64,000 bases of DNA, taken from Reticulitermes speratus. Its lineage: Eukaryota > Arthropoda > Insecta > Blattodea > Rhinotermitidae. A model generated the notes under the pieces. That model made no database searches. It worked only from the letters and a program-made list of their open reading frames with translations, and was not told the DNA's origin. The stretch spans positions 22,145,711 to 22,209,710 of the forward strand of contig JAJKFL010000012.1 in the NCBI GenBank assembly GCA_021186555.1, read 5' to 3'. This document shows positions 34,346-44,474 of this stretch, one piece after another (the first letter of the stretch is position 1; the number at the start of each line of letters is the position of its first letter). The position numbers and the translations under genes are program-made.

Positions 34346-34900
34346 TCATCTTATACTTTTGAACCAGGCTGAATACGAATTTTGCACGCTCTACCGAAAT
34401 TTTTTACCTATATGCTTATCCCAATGTACATGGTGTCAGATCCCAGAAGACGGGAATCTTAAATGCAGAATGTTTCCGAAATACATGGCACCACTTTACG
34501 AACACAGATAAAAATACGGACTTTGACGAAAGGCGCCAGACCGTTATGCTATATTAAATTTTCCACATATATTTGCCATAAAAAAGACAGGAATTGTGTC
34601 GTACAACATCGCAGAGTACAATGGCGCGTTAAAGTGTTTCTACACATGAATGAAGCAGCCACTGACAACAGATATTTTACGGAACATTTACAGCAAGAAT
34701 TTTCCTGATCCTGTAGTGACTATCCTTAAAGTTTCCCGTCTGGAACTCACATAACCTAAGCATGGAGGCAAAGGATGAATTAACATGCATATTTTCGTAT
34801 CACATCTATTTCGTTTCGTGGCACAGCACCTTAACTCACGACAACGTTAGATACAGTATGTTTTACACAATTAGTATGCATTAACACGAAACTGATAAGG
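34346..34900. other. Intergenic DNA
   Basis: Nothing recognised. Confidence 0.45.
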
Positions 34901-34904
34901 CCCT

Positions 34905-35110
34905 ACCATGGCTAAGGCGATTTGTGATCGAACTGTCACCATGGACTGGCCTGGGTTCAGTCCCAGGCCAGTCCACGTGGGATTTGTGATTGATTATGTG
35001 ACACTGGGACAGAATTTTCTACGAGTAGTTCGGTTTTCTCCTGTCACTATCAGTCTTCCACTACTGCAAGGTAGTTCATTTATCTATCATCGACACTGTA
35101 CGATCGTAGC
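34905..35110 (+). mobile_element. SINE family D, best copy
   Basis: Head: CCATGGCTAAGGCGATTTGT (box A region) and GGGTTCAGTCCC (box B), which sits in an 11-bp perfect hairpin with a 6-base loop (34945-34972). The body CCACGTGGGATTTGTGATTG, GTGACACTGGGACAG, GGTTTTCTCCTGTCAC and a tail near CATCGACACTGTACGATCGT follow. Related copies lie at 3240, 10900 and 47895. Confidence 0.8.
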
Positions 35111-35174
35111 AATACAGAGCGTCGCTAAGTAACACATTGAAAATAAAAAAGTAAGTAGGTTTACGCCCCAAGTA

Positions 35175-35475
35175 AGGGGTCGTGATAGCTCAGACGATAT
35201 AGTGACTGGAATAGGGCTGGACGAAAGACGAATCGTGATTAGATCCCCGGAAAGGGCAAGGGATTTTTCTCTTTCAAAGGGTCCAGGCAGGTTCTGGGAC
35301 CCATCCAGATTCAGTGTTCAATGGGGGCTTGTTCTCTAGGCAGAAGGCAGCTGAAGCGTGAAGCTGGCCTCAGACCATTATATGTGTGCCAGGTTTAAGA
35401 ACGCGTAAAGCTACACTTCCACTGCTCCATACACTTTGACGGCGTGCACATGGACAGCATCACTTTAACCTGCAA
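35175..35475 (+). mobile_element. SINE family B copy, near full length
   Basis: Head GGTCGTGATAGCTCAGACGA, GGGCTGGACGAAAGACG, box B GATTAGATCCCCGG. Body GAAGGCAGCTGAAGCGTGAA, GCTGGCCTCAGACC. Tail GCGTGCACATGGACAGCATC, ACTTTAACC. Confidence 0.85.
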
Positions 35476-35539
35476 GTAAATGTAAAGTTGTCACTGTGTG
35501 TAAGGGATAGGGAGAATCAAGCAATAACAACCTGAAGTT

Positions 35540-35685
35540 TGACACACTATGCGGAATATTCTGTATATTGTAATTTAGAATCATATATTTTTGACTCAAC
35601 TAATAAATTGATAAAACTGATAAAACTAATAAAATGTGATATCATCGGTAAAGGTAAATCTGTAACTATGCTTAATTCAGCAATA
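35540..35685. other. Spacer between two SINE B copies
   Basis: No feature is seen; the stretch separates a plus-strand and a minus-strand copy. Confidence 0.4.
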
Positions 35686-35689
35686 CGCC

Positions 35690-35945
35690 ATGAAAGCAAA
35701 TGGGGGAGTGGAGGTATAGCTCCATGCATTCCTTATTTCGGCACTGATTTGAGGTGAGTTGTTAGCTTCACACCTCTGCCACTTTACTGCCGCGAAAACG
35801 GGCCCCGGTGCATATGAATATGAGACTGAACGGGCCCCAGAGCCGGTGTGGACGTTTTGGAGGAAAGAAAGTTCTCTTATCTCTGCCAACAAGCGAAGGT
35901 CAGTTCCTCATTCTAGCCCGTAGTCTAGTCAGTTCGTCGACTAAA
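35690..35945 (-). mobile_element. SINE family B copy
   Basis: The minus strand has the tail side (reverse complement of GGAGTGGAGGTATAGCTCCA), CACTTTACTGCCGCG, GGCCCCAGAGCCGGTGTGGA and the head side, the reverse complement of TAGCCCGTAGTCTAGTCAGT. Box B is worn. It lies opposite to the copy at 35175. Confidence 0.8.
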
Positions 35946-36496
35946 TGATATGTTTTTCATTCTTGTGTTCGTTTGTGTCTGTTACATGCAGCCAAGCTAG
36001 GATATAGTAACACTGTTTTCTCTATTCGTAGGAGTCCGCCTTCCCCCACTGTTAAGTGAGTAGGCTGTTGCATCTGTGCATTCATTTAGTTGACTTAGGA
36101 ATTTTGATCCTTGTAGTTCGCTGTAAGCGGTGGGGGGGGGGGGGGTGAGAACCGCACTGCTCTTTTCAATTTTACTCTCTGAAAACTTCCGCGTTCACTG
36201 CTTTGAAAAGGCAGTAAAAGCGAAAGTCATCATCTTTTCACAATTCAGAGAAAATTAGATTCACACAAGGTTTACAGCAGTTGTGTTCCATTATAACTCG
36301 GAATTGCATTGCATAGACAGGCTGTGGAAATTACAGTTTATATTTGTGTAGGTAATATTGTTTTTGTGGGGCACATAATAAAAAAATGTGCGCACGTATG
36401 TACCTAGGCCTATGAATGTGTTTATTTATACACGTACTCGTGTATGTACTTACATGTATGCGTGTCTGTAGAGAGATCTGTATGTAGGTAGGTAAG
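35946..36496. other. Intergenic DNA with poly-G
   Basis: A poly-G run lies near 36131-36146. No gene recognised. Confidence 0.5.
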
Positions 36497-36721
36497 TATA
36501 GGGTGTTTTTTCACCTGCTTGACCGATAAGCGCTGGCCCGACGCTCTAGTGAGTGTTTGTTAGACTTTCTAAAGGTTATTATCACTGCGATCGTTTGTGT
36601 AGCTGCAGTCATCGACTGTTAAACCTCCCCGACACGCAGCGTAAGACGCAACGCTGGCAGAGCATCGGGCGGAGCGTTGGGCTGGCGCTTTTCGGTCAAG
36701 CAGGAAAAAAAACACCCTATA
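36497..36721. mobile_element. MITE with long terminal inverted repeats
   Basis: Left end TAGGGTGTTTTTTCACCTGC, TTGACCGATAAGCGCTGGCC, CGACGCTC (36499 on). Right end GAGCGTTGGGCTGGCGCTTT, TCGGTCAAGCAGG, then AAAAAAAACACCCTA (to 36719). The inverted repeats span about 50 bp with few mismatches. TA flanks it on both sides (36497-36498 and 36720-36721), which suggests the Tc1/mariner group. It carries no transposase. Confidence 0.9.
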
Positions 36722-37289
36722 TATATATATATATATATGTACGTACAAAGTACGTCATTCGTGTATGCATATGTGCAAGGTAGAAGATAGAGGTAGCTAC
36801 CAGACTAGACGGCATCACATCGCGGAAGACAGTATTCTTCATTTTATACTTTTCAGTGGTAACCATTCGTATTTGCGGCTGATACAGTGAATATAGATGG
36901 AATTCATCAGCAAATTTTGTTAGGTAATACGAGTAGGTCTAAAATCTATTAAGTTGGAAAGTAGCGCCAAGAATGGTAGACAGACGACATATGCAACTTA
37001 TGCTGCCACATGGTATGCCCTGAGTTACGGCAATGGGAGAAGAAGTGGGAGGATCAACAGCATTTCGCTTCAGACTGGAGAATAAAGTAACCTAACGTGA
37101 GGTGGTAGAGGAGGAGGAGGAAGTAGAAGAAGAAGAAGAAGAAGAAGAAGAAGAAGAAGAAGACGTATAATGAAACAACATCAATATCAGAGAAGAATAC
37201 CTGATGCTGCTATTTATTTCAGCTCCACCTGTTTCTTTTAGAATCTCTTAATTTCTTGGTGACAAACACTAGGGCCTAAAATGTACTTG
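36722..37289. other. Intergenic DNA with (TA)n and (GAA)n
   Basis: (TA)n runs on from the MITE edge to about 36738, and (GAA)n lies at about 37108-37162. No gene recognised. Confidence 0.6.
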
Positions 37290-37500
37290 CAGAGCTGTGT
37301 AATGATATGTAATTTGTGCTACTTTGTAGTCTCCTGGTTTGACAACGTGTAGTAGCTTTTCGAAGGAAATTACTGTCTCTGTCTTCAGGGTCGATTGATT
37401 CCAGTCCTGAAGGTGTAGGACACAGATTCTTTCGAAAGTTGTTACGCACATATAGGACTACACGGTTGTCACAGGCCAGAATATCAGAATGTAAATTCTT
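37290..37500. repeat. Fold-back, family E/G type
   Basis: TCCTGGTTTGACAACGTGTA, GTAGCTTTTCGAAGG and TCTGTCTTCAGGGTCGATTG are mirrored by CAGTCCTGAAGGTGTAGGAC, TTCTTTCGAAAGTTG and GGACTACACGGTTGTCAC. Both arms hold a CTGAAG...CGAAA order facing outward. Confidence 0.5.
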
Positions 37501-37637
37501 ACCGCTCCGAAAAACTAACATTTGGAATTTCTTTGTAATTTTCGAATTTTACCATAATTTTTGCCCTCAAGAAAGTTAATTTGACTGCGTAATAAAACAC
37601 GGCTTGAGTAGCGCCCTAAGGATACGGCAGCCGTGAC

Positions 37638-37915
37638 AGGGTAGTCAGTACAGTGACTACGCTACTGGCTACACGACCGAGGAATCGTAGTTCGATTTCC
37701 AGTAAGGGCAAGGCATTTTCTCAGTTGCGAATCTTCAAGACGGGCTGAGGGGCCCACCAGACTGCACTTGAGTGCATACCAGGGCTAAAGCTGCTGGAGG
37801 GAAGTTGACCATTCACCACCAAATAGTGTTGAAATTAAGAATGAGTGGAGCTTTACCTTCACTCTCCCTATGCCTTTACGACATGTATAAGGACACTTTT
37901 ACCTTCACCTTTTAT
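37638..37915 (+). mobile_element. SINE family B copy, near full length
   Basis: Head GACAGGGTAGTCAGTACAGT, CTACTGGCTACACGACCGAG, box B GTAGTTCGATTTCC. Body GGGCCCACCAGACTGCACTT, GGGAAGTTGACCATTCACC. Tail GTATAAGGACACTTTTACCT, TCACCTTTT. Confidence 0.85.
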
Positions 37916-38402
37916 AAGGATGCTTTTTAAATTAAGGTGCCTGGAAGCGAGCTTGTGCCTGATGGATCCGCACGCCAGGTGACCCGCACAGTAGCAGGCG
38001 CCCCCCGCTGCACTCTCTTATGAGCCCGAAGTTATGACTAATGACCGCCCATAACTTCCTCCCTTCTACTATTAAAGCTCTCATACATCATCTAAGCACT
38101 TTTTCACTCCATTCTTGACGCTCACTCTCTTTCTTCTCAAAGCCATTGGGATTTAAAATTGTCAGTAAGCTCGTGCCACTAATGAAATCTTGTAAGAAAC
38201 AGTAAATTAAACTTGCTTCGGTAGGATTGCCATTATTAACAAAGAATGTGTTCTTTTAATGGACACTGTCCACAAATGTTTCGATGCCGACAACGAACGC
38301 CATATGGCCGGCCCTCTGGTCCGGGTAGTTCCTCTACGTTACTATAAGCGGACATTTCCTTTCGTTTCATTTCATTTACCCTACTCTAGCATGTATGTAT
38401 GT
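37916..38402. other. Intergenic DNA
   Basis: Nothing recognised. Confidence 0.45.
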
Positions 38403-38615
38403 CCCCCTTCATGCCATGAAGCCTCTACTCATTCTTAACTTTAGCACTAGATGCGGGAGAGTGGTAAAGCGTCACGTTCCGGCCGCTTTACCTCGGGGAA
38501 AGAATCTCGGCGCATCATTAAATAAGAGGCTGGGTGGGTCTCAGAGCCGATATGGCTGCTTCAGATAAAAGAAAAATCTCCTCTGTCGCCTAGCCCGTAG
38601 CCTAGTCACTACACA

Positions 38616-38968
38616 GACTACAGCAGGGGCGTCCAAACTTTTTGACACAGGGCCACAGCCGTTATTCTGGGCTGTTTCGCGGTCCGCACGTGGAAAAATA
38701 ACAATAAGTGGCATATCTAACCGTCAAAATTGTGTAATTTTTATAGTACGTACATATTTCACTCCCACGCAACCTCCTGCAAATGGGTACCGGTAAAGCG
38801 GCCGGGGCGTGACGTTGACCACCCACCCCCAGGGCCGAGGTTAAAGAAAGGGTAGAGCTATATCTCTACTCCCCCTCTGGGCCTTCATTTACACATAATT
38901 CAGAAATGTGGCCGCGGGCCGCATAATACAACCTGGCGGGCCGCGAGTTGGAGACACATGGACTACAT
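38616..38968. mobile_element. hAT-like non-autonomous element with 8-bp target duplication
   Basis: Left end CAGGGGCGTCCAAACTTTTT (38624 on), right end GGCCGCGAGTTGGAGACACA, TG (to 38960). These are worn inverted repeats of the CAGGGGTGTCCAAACT type seen in hAT MITEs. The flanking octamers GACTACAG (38616-38623) and GACTACAT (38961-38968) match at seven of eight positions. Inside, GGGCCACAGCC and GGGCCGCATAAT near the ends are also mirrored. It holds a SINE B piece. Confidence 0.75.
38775..38888 (+). mobile_element. SINE family B fragment inside the hAT-like element
   Basis: CCTCCTGCAAATGGGTACCG, GTAAAGCGGCCGGGGCGTGA, GTTGACCACCCACCCCCAGG and TCTACTCCCCCTCTGGGCCT match the body of the 50105 copy very closely. 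Head and tail are absent. Its preservation is better than that of the outer SINE. Confidence 0.85.
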
Positions 38969-39154
38969 AATTCCGGCTCGCGGTTTGTATTCTAATGCAG
39001 CACTTAAACACCAAGCCAATGTCAGAGATAAAGGAAGTACTGCGCACGTTGCAGACATGGCCGTTACTGGGCTTATCAGCAAGCGGTCATGTTCTGCTGT
39101 CAGTGTAAGGCCATGCACCAACTGTAGTGTGGGCTAGTGGCATAGACATTATTA

Positions 39155-39300
39155 TGCGAGGTATCAGGTTCTCACAGCGGTGTTGATCTACATTCGAGTC
39201 GTCTGGCATATGATGCCGTGTCGTACATAATTTACCAACGTTTCGGCGGAGCTTGCTGCCTACTCCTTCAGGGTAGTCCAATAGAGAATACCGACCATTT
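39155..39300. repeat. Family E left part
   Basis: GAGGTATCAGGTTCTCACAG, CGGTGTTGATCTACATTCG, GTCGTCTGGCATATGATGCC, GTGTCGTACATAATTTACCA, ACGTTTCGGCGGAGCTTGCT, GCCTACTCCTTCAGGGTAGT. The reverse complement reads CTGAAGGA, hairpin, CCGAAACGTTGG. This is one of the clearest family E left arms. Confidence 0.7.
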
Positions 39301-39437
39301 GTGGATGTTAACTGCCCCCATCTTCAGGGTTAGCCAAAAGAATCATGTACGAGTAATATAAAAATCGACACCTCAGAATTAATGAATCTGACATAGGCCT
39401 ATTGCAAATGTTCATGTAAGGATGCCATTTGGAGTAT

Positions 39438-39634
39438 CAGTTAATAAAACGCTGTGTATTTGGACTTTTTCCATCGTCACTGATTACACAAACACGACGT
39501 TTCGAAAGTAGACTGCTTTCGAAACGTCGTGTTTGTGTAATCAGTGACGATGGAAAAAGTCCAAATACATATCAGTGATTTCTCGCATATTACACCATTG
39601 TCTAAGAATTGTAGTGTACAGTTAATAAAACGCT
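39438..39634. repeat. Perfect 53-bp palindrome inside a 16-bp target duplication
   Basis: The arms 39456-39508 and 39516-39568 are exact inverted copies with a 7-base spacer. The 16-bp direct repeat CAGTTAATAAAACGCT lies at 39438-39453 and 39619-39634. Between the right arm and the right repeat is a one-sided tail of 50 nt. The right arm starts CTTTCGAAACGTCGTG, the family E/G hammerhead-type motif. The exact arms imply a young insertion or ongoing arm-to-arm conversion. Confidence 0.9.
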
Positions 39635-39639
39635 CTTTT

Positions 39640-41318
39640 GATATTTCCCATTTCGGTAGTGATTCAGTTCACTTATAAGTTGCTTCAGCGCCATCGAATG
39701 CGAAACTGAGTTGAAATATAATAATGTAAGTCTGTTTGTCCTTGTCACTATTTCACGCTACGTACAGTGCACTGGTTTTATGGTTAGTGAAAAATTAATT
39801 AGAAATTATGTGGAAGAAAATGATCATGACGTATTCTGATGTAGGAGGCTTATTACGCGAGCATTTTGTCTCGAATGAGTGAAAACTGCGAAGGACCTGC
39901 GGTGTTGCCGCTGATATTCGAACCGAGAACTACTTGTTATCCTTTTATACGTAAATCTATCTTTTTTATAGATAATTTATCTTGTTATGGTCTCAGACAA
40001 TATAAGGGTAGTACCAGAAACCAACACTATTGTGAAAATTGTTTATTTTCTTGGGTGTGAAAAGGTTGTGTTCACACCCACACGTTCTGTATGCAGTCTT
40101 AATTGTGTAGCCAGAATTGTCAACGCTAAGAGGATGCTAATCTTCGGATTGTTTTAAAAAAGGCGATTCTTGTTCCGCTTGAACGATTTGTATTATATTT
40201 GTACCCATCGACAGCCTTTACGTATCCCAACAGAGGACACTCTGAGATACAATTGTTTGCTGGTTTTCCAGCTGCAATACCATAATAAAACTTTGAAATT
40301 TCCGTGTATTGCCTACAGCATTCCTAACAGTGTTTCGGTTGAGAACCGTGGGCGCATTTTAATGAAAATTCATGCCACCCACAAAACACAATGTGTAAAT
40401 AATATCACACCTTTGTTTGCTATGATGATAAATACAAGAGAGTCTTTTTTATATACAAATCAACTCATGCGGCACCCATCTGTGGCCACCCCCTGTAGAG
40501 GTTGCTTACGTTCAAATGGGAATTAAAAGATCTTTGTGGCTCTGGTGATGTTATTATATTGACGAAGTCGAGGAGCTGGCTTGCTTGTTTGCTTGAACTT
40601 ACGTAACAATATAGCCTAGAAGAAGGAAGATGGATAGAAATCTTACCTTTCATCCTTCCTTATTTTTGTTGGGTTTCCGCATCTTTGGCAAAAATAAGCT
40701 TTTGTTCATAAAAGGTAGAGAGGTTTCACCCCTACAGATGTTGCACCCCCATATAACTGACATCTGCAAGATTCTTACATGTAGCAACCACAGTTGGATC
40801 TCCTCTATTATTCAGAGAGCTTTAGCATGCGTCTCGACTTACGACATCGGGATTCAGTCCTGAGTAGATATGTAGGTGATTTTGTTGCGTAATAAATCTG
40901 TTTATTAAACTATGTAGCTTTCTAAGAAAATGGATCAATTTATTATAAAATTACATGTTCTTACATCAATGTAAAAAAACTGTGGCACGTGGCGAGCTAA
41001 GTGGCTACTTGGAGCTGAGTACTTATTCAGAACTCAAGTACTCGCTCAGTTAGTCAAGAAACTTCCCATCATTTATGTAAACTATAAGCTCCTCACAATA
41101 GCCGCCACTGCTTCATATCCTGAACCAAATAAATCCAGTCCGCCTTATGCAAACCTACTTCCATCTATTTTACAATGACACTAATACGAGTATTATACTA
41201 GTTCTCGACACTGATCGCTTCCTTTCACGTTCTCCAACCCGTAGGAATTTCTTATCGCTGCAATGCATGCTACATATTCTGCCCGTCTCATATTAACATT
41301 ATTTTAGCATGTTCTAGA
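39640..41318. other. Intergenic DNA
   Basis: No repeat or gene recognised. The 118-residue frame at 40170-40526 has no motif. Confidence 0.45.
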
Positions 41319-41420
41319 CCAGTGTTTCTCAACGTATATGTCGTGCCCAAAATTGGAGTCGTGAAGCTATTCTGAGATGGTCGCGAGACAATTTCATAAA
41401 TCTACTTATAATTAACTCAC
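41319..41420 (+). mobile_element. Possible hAT MITE end
   Basis: CAGTGTTTCTCAACGTATAT and GGTCGCGAGACAATTTC resemble the CAGTGTTTCTCAAAC...GTCGCGA pattern of some hAT MITEs. I find no matching right end nearby, so it is a fragment or a chance match. Confidence 0.4.
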
Positions 41421-41975
41421 ACTACGTTAGAAGTGTATCAAAAGCAGTACTTCTTAGTATATTTGATTATCTCTATTGACACTGTAGCAATGTCGGCTTG
41501 ATCGTCATGTAATAAAAGTCACACAGGCCATTGACTAGCAGGGTAGCCAGCCTCTCAACGAAAAACTGTCGGATCAGCCAAACCAATTATCGTTTTTCGC
41601 TGAAGGTGTAATATAGTTGGCAAAATTTTATAAATTTTAGGAATACCTCACAAAACACAGAAAAACTAAAATTTACCAGCTCATGAAGACTAACTCTAGA
41701 TATAAAAGCCACAAGAGGAATCACAGTACTGAACTCAGGCTCGTGCAGAAATATGTAAATGCGTGTATGTTTATTTCATTTCATTAAATCATTACAAGTC
41801 AGATCCCTTATAGGCTAGCAATTCATGTTTTTGTTTCACACCTATCTTTACTTCCGACTCATGAGGTCGCGGCTGAACAAAGTTGATAATCCCTCGTCTA
41901 GACACTCCAATTTTACACATTATCTGGGTGTGTACATGTGTTCGTGTAGGTTATGTACGTATTTAGCCTATGTAT

Positions 41976-42239
41976 GTATGTGTATGCCGATCCCAGTGGC
42001 CGCGCGGCTGCTCGCTTACTGGGATTGTGGGTTCGAATCCCGCAGGGGGCATGGATGTCTGTCTCGTGTGAGTGTTGTGTGTTGTCAGGTAGAGGTCTTT
42101 GCGACGGGCTGGTCCCTCGTCCAGAGGAGTCCTACCGAGTGTGGTGTGTCTAAAAAGTGTGATCGTGAAGCCTCGAAAAAATGAGGCGGCCTAGGCCCCC
42201 AAGGGGCTGTCGAGCCATTGAAAAAAAAAGTATGTGTAT
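41976..42239 (+). mobile_element. SINE family A with perfect target duplication
   Basis: Element 41986-42229: head GCCGATCCCAGTGGCCGCG (box A), box B GGGTTCGAATCCCGC, body TGAGTGTTGTGTGTTGTCAG, GGTCCCTCGTCCAGAGGAGT, GTGTGATCGTGAAGCCTCG, poly-A of 9. Flanked by GTATGTGTAT at 41976-41985 and 42230-42239, exact. The head lacks about 15 bases that the 16124 copy has between the boxes. It is likely the youngest SINE A here. Confidence 0.93.
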
Positions 42240-42299
42240 ATGTATCCTATAGTGCATACGAATGTTTTAATTACTAACAGCCGTGTAATTGTATTAGGC

Positions 42300-42560
42300 A
42301 CAATTGTTGTTCTGATATGGTGTCTTAAGAGAGAGGACGTAAGGAGAGATGGATGGATAAAAGTTATAAAATTGTACGTCTCACAACTAGTTATATTAAA
42401 TGTAGGGTTACATGGTATGGACATGTAGCACGCGAGGGCAATGGGATATGCATACAAAACTTTAAGCGCAATTCCTGAGGAAAAAGAAAATTTGGCGCAC
42501 TGTGCTGAACATGAGAAGATATTAAGATATGGAATGTAAGTATGTGTAGTGGACTTAACT
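42300..42560 (+). mobile_element. LINE ORF2 tail relic
   Basis: Translation gives REDVRRDGWIKVIKL, then LVILNVGLHGMDM in one frame and LHWYGHVAREGNG across frames. The RWYGHVxR-type motif is the tail of non-LTR ORF2 proteins. It has stops and frame changes and no reverse transcriptase core. It may belong to another family than the 901 and 8751 pieces. Confidence 0.55.
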
Positions 42561-43004
42561 GGCCCGGAGTAACTGCTGGTGTGGGACATGCCTGACTACG
42601 GCAATGGTTTCCATAAGCAGTTGGGAACTTCTTGGTCAGATTATCTACTATTAGCTTCTCAAAAATTTGGGGAACTGTACGCATAGCTGGCGCCTTCTCT
42701 CTATTATGTTCCACGGAAATTTAACATGTGAAGGCTAACTTTTGATGCTGTGTTATAAATAGCGTAAAACTGAAGATTCCGAGCAAAAATAGATAAATAT
42801 GCCTTTTCACTTCTTTGCACAATATACATTACATGTTTTCTCCACATTCTAGCAAGAGATTTACAATCGATAACGCCGTATTTTAGCAGTGTTGCTAGTA
42901 GACAGCAATGAAGCTTCGACGTCGTATTTCAACGAAGCCTTATAGAAATCTTTTAAATGCAGTTTAAAAGCTTGGGATTGTGGGTAAGCATATACACACT
43001 GGAG
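42561..43004. other. Intergenic DNA
   Basis: Nothing recognised. Confidence 0.4.
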
Positions 43005-43170
43005 ATGAGCACAGAAGTACACACACGTCTTCACGTAAAATGTCCTTTATATTTGTCCTTGCCCAAAATTGAAATTGCTCCCAAATTTCTTATAACATTC
43101 CCCAGTATCACATTTCATGAAGATCTGTTCACTGGCTCTCAAGTTGTTATGTCCGTAAAAAGACCTGAGT
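43005..43170 (+). repeat. Dispersed family F, partial copy
   Basis: GTCTTCACGTAAAATGTCCT, TTGCCCAAAATTG, CCAGTATCACATTTCATGAA align with the 5' and middle parts of family F at 61380. The (GACA)n end is missing. Confidence 0.55.
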
Positions 43171-43174
43171 GACT

Positions 43175-44149
43175 GTAATAGGCTTTCCGCAGGGATGCGA
43201 ATGTGCGTAAAAAGAAATTGTTGCATACTGTTAGCTGAAGTAGTACTACTTTTTTTGCGCTCTGAAGAAATTGTGTAGATTGAAGTTGTGGGTTTAATCT
43301 TTCTGCATGAACATGAAGAAAGGAATGCAGGTCATAGAAAGTTGTTTACCAGCAGTTGTCGGAGGGTGGAAGGGGGTGGCCTATGAACCTAATATTGCAC
43401 AGTCATATGAGGCAATGAACTCTAACCATCGATCTATCTCTCCGAATTCGTTACAGCTTTTAGAGACATTTCAAGAGCTACACTGAAGATGGGGGGAATA
43501 CTGAAGGGGGCCTCTGAAGAATACGCAACATTTTCTCTCTCCCCTACTTCTTGTCCTTAAAATCCACCCACCTAAACCGATCCACCCTAACATTTGAAAT
43601 GTAAAGAAGAATTGTTTCCCCGTTTTCCATGACCTAAATCACGTTTTGCGAAGTGCAATCCTTCGGCTCAGTACAATTACAAGCCGACAAACTGTCCATT
43701 CCCTGCAACCCCGAGTTTCTACAACTCCAATAAAAGTTTATACCACCGTCTTCCTTTTGCTATGCATTTTAGTCGTGTCTTTTTCACCATTTCTATTTTT
43801 CTGACAATGACATTGGGTCACAATTCACGAGATTGCGTACCTTTCTTTGTTTCCTCGACACAAATATAGGTCTCTAGCACATTCAGTGAAAGAAATACAT
43901 CCAAAATTTCTTTTATGGTGTCGAAAACTTACGGGTAAATTCACTCGTTTGTTAAAGTGGCACTGTAATTGAAAGAAAGGCCCAAAAAGTGAGAGCTAGT
44001 AAAGTAAAGCCATAAATATGTAACGAAAACAGTATCTATTGCGTAAGTAATCATAAAGAACTTTCACTTTTGCATCTCGACGACTGGTAGGTAAATGGGG
44101 ACTTAGGTCCAAAAGTTGCAACAAATTAGGAATGCAGAAAATGACTCTG
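43175..44149. other. Intergenic DNA
   Basis: Nothing recognised. Confidence 0.45.
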
Positions 44150-44470
44150 CGGGACCTGAGGTTAACGGTGGTGACTGTGGATAATGTTGTCTTCTGGGAA
44201 ATGACGCCGTGTAGTTTACTGGATAGGTATATATCTACTGAATCCTAAAAAGGAATGGTGGCAAAGAATGGCGGAACAAAACTATATACATCGTATACAG
44301 CTGGTGAGTAAATTAAGGGAAGCTACCATTTGCATTTTGTACTGCGTATCGCAGTTTTTAGAGAATTTTTCTGCATTTTAGGATAGAAAGTTCTTCTATC
44401 CTGAAGATGTAGGTAACAGGTTTCTCCGTTCATATGTACGTATCTACTAGACAGCACACTGTCACATCCG
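44150..44470. repeat. Family E fold-back copy
   Basis: Left: GACCTGAGGTTAACGGTGGT, TTGTCTTCTGGGAAATGACG, CCGTGTAGTTTACTGG. Right: TATCCTGAAGATGTAGGTAA, CAGGTTTCTCCG and GTACGTATCTACTAGACAGC. The right arm keeps CTGAAGA exactly, but the GAAA part is lost. Confidence 0.55.
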
Positions 44471-44474
44471 AAAA

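Larger units (their letters stand above)
38403..38982 (-). mobile_element. SINE family B copy interrupted by a hAT-like element
   Basis: The minus strand body and tail lie at 38403-38623 (reverse complement of CGTTCCGGCCGCTTTACCTC, GAGGCTGGGTGGGTCTCAGA, TAGCCCGTAGCCTAGTCACT). After 38960 the rest of the head continues as GACTACATAATTCCGGCTC, which lines up with GACTGAGCTATCTCGGCTT of the 55605 copy. The SINE was there before the hAT element landed in its head. Confidence 0.75.

Noticed and set aside
40170-40526. 118-residue open frame
   Set aside because: It has no motif, no splice partner and no repeat match; length alone is not enough in AT-rich DNA.
41319-41560. Complete hAT MITE
   Set aside because: Only a left-end-like sequence is found; no right end or 8-bp duplication could be placed.
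42191-42714. Overlapping minus-strand frames of 132 and 107 residues
   Set aside because: They lie opposite a LINE tail relic and a SINE A end, and have no motif of their own.
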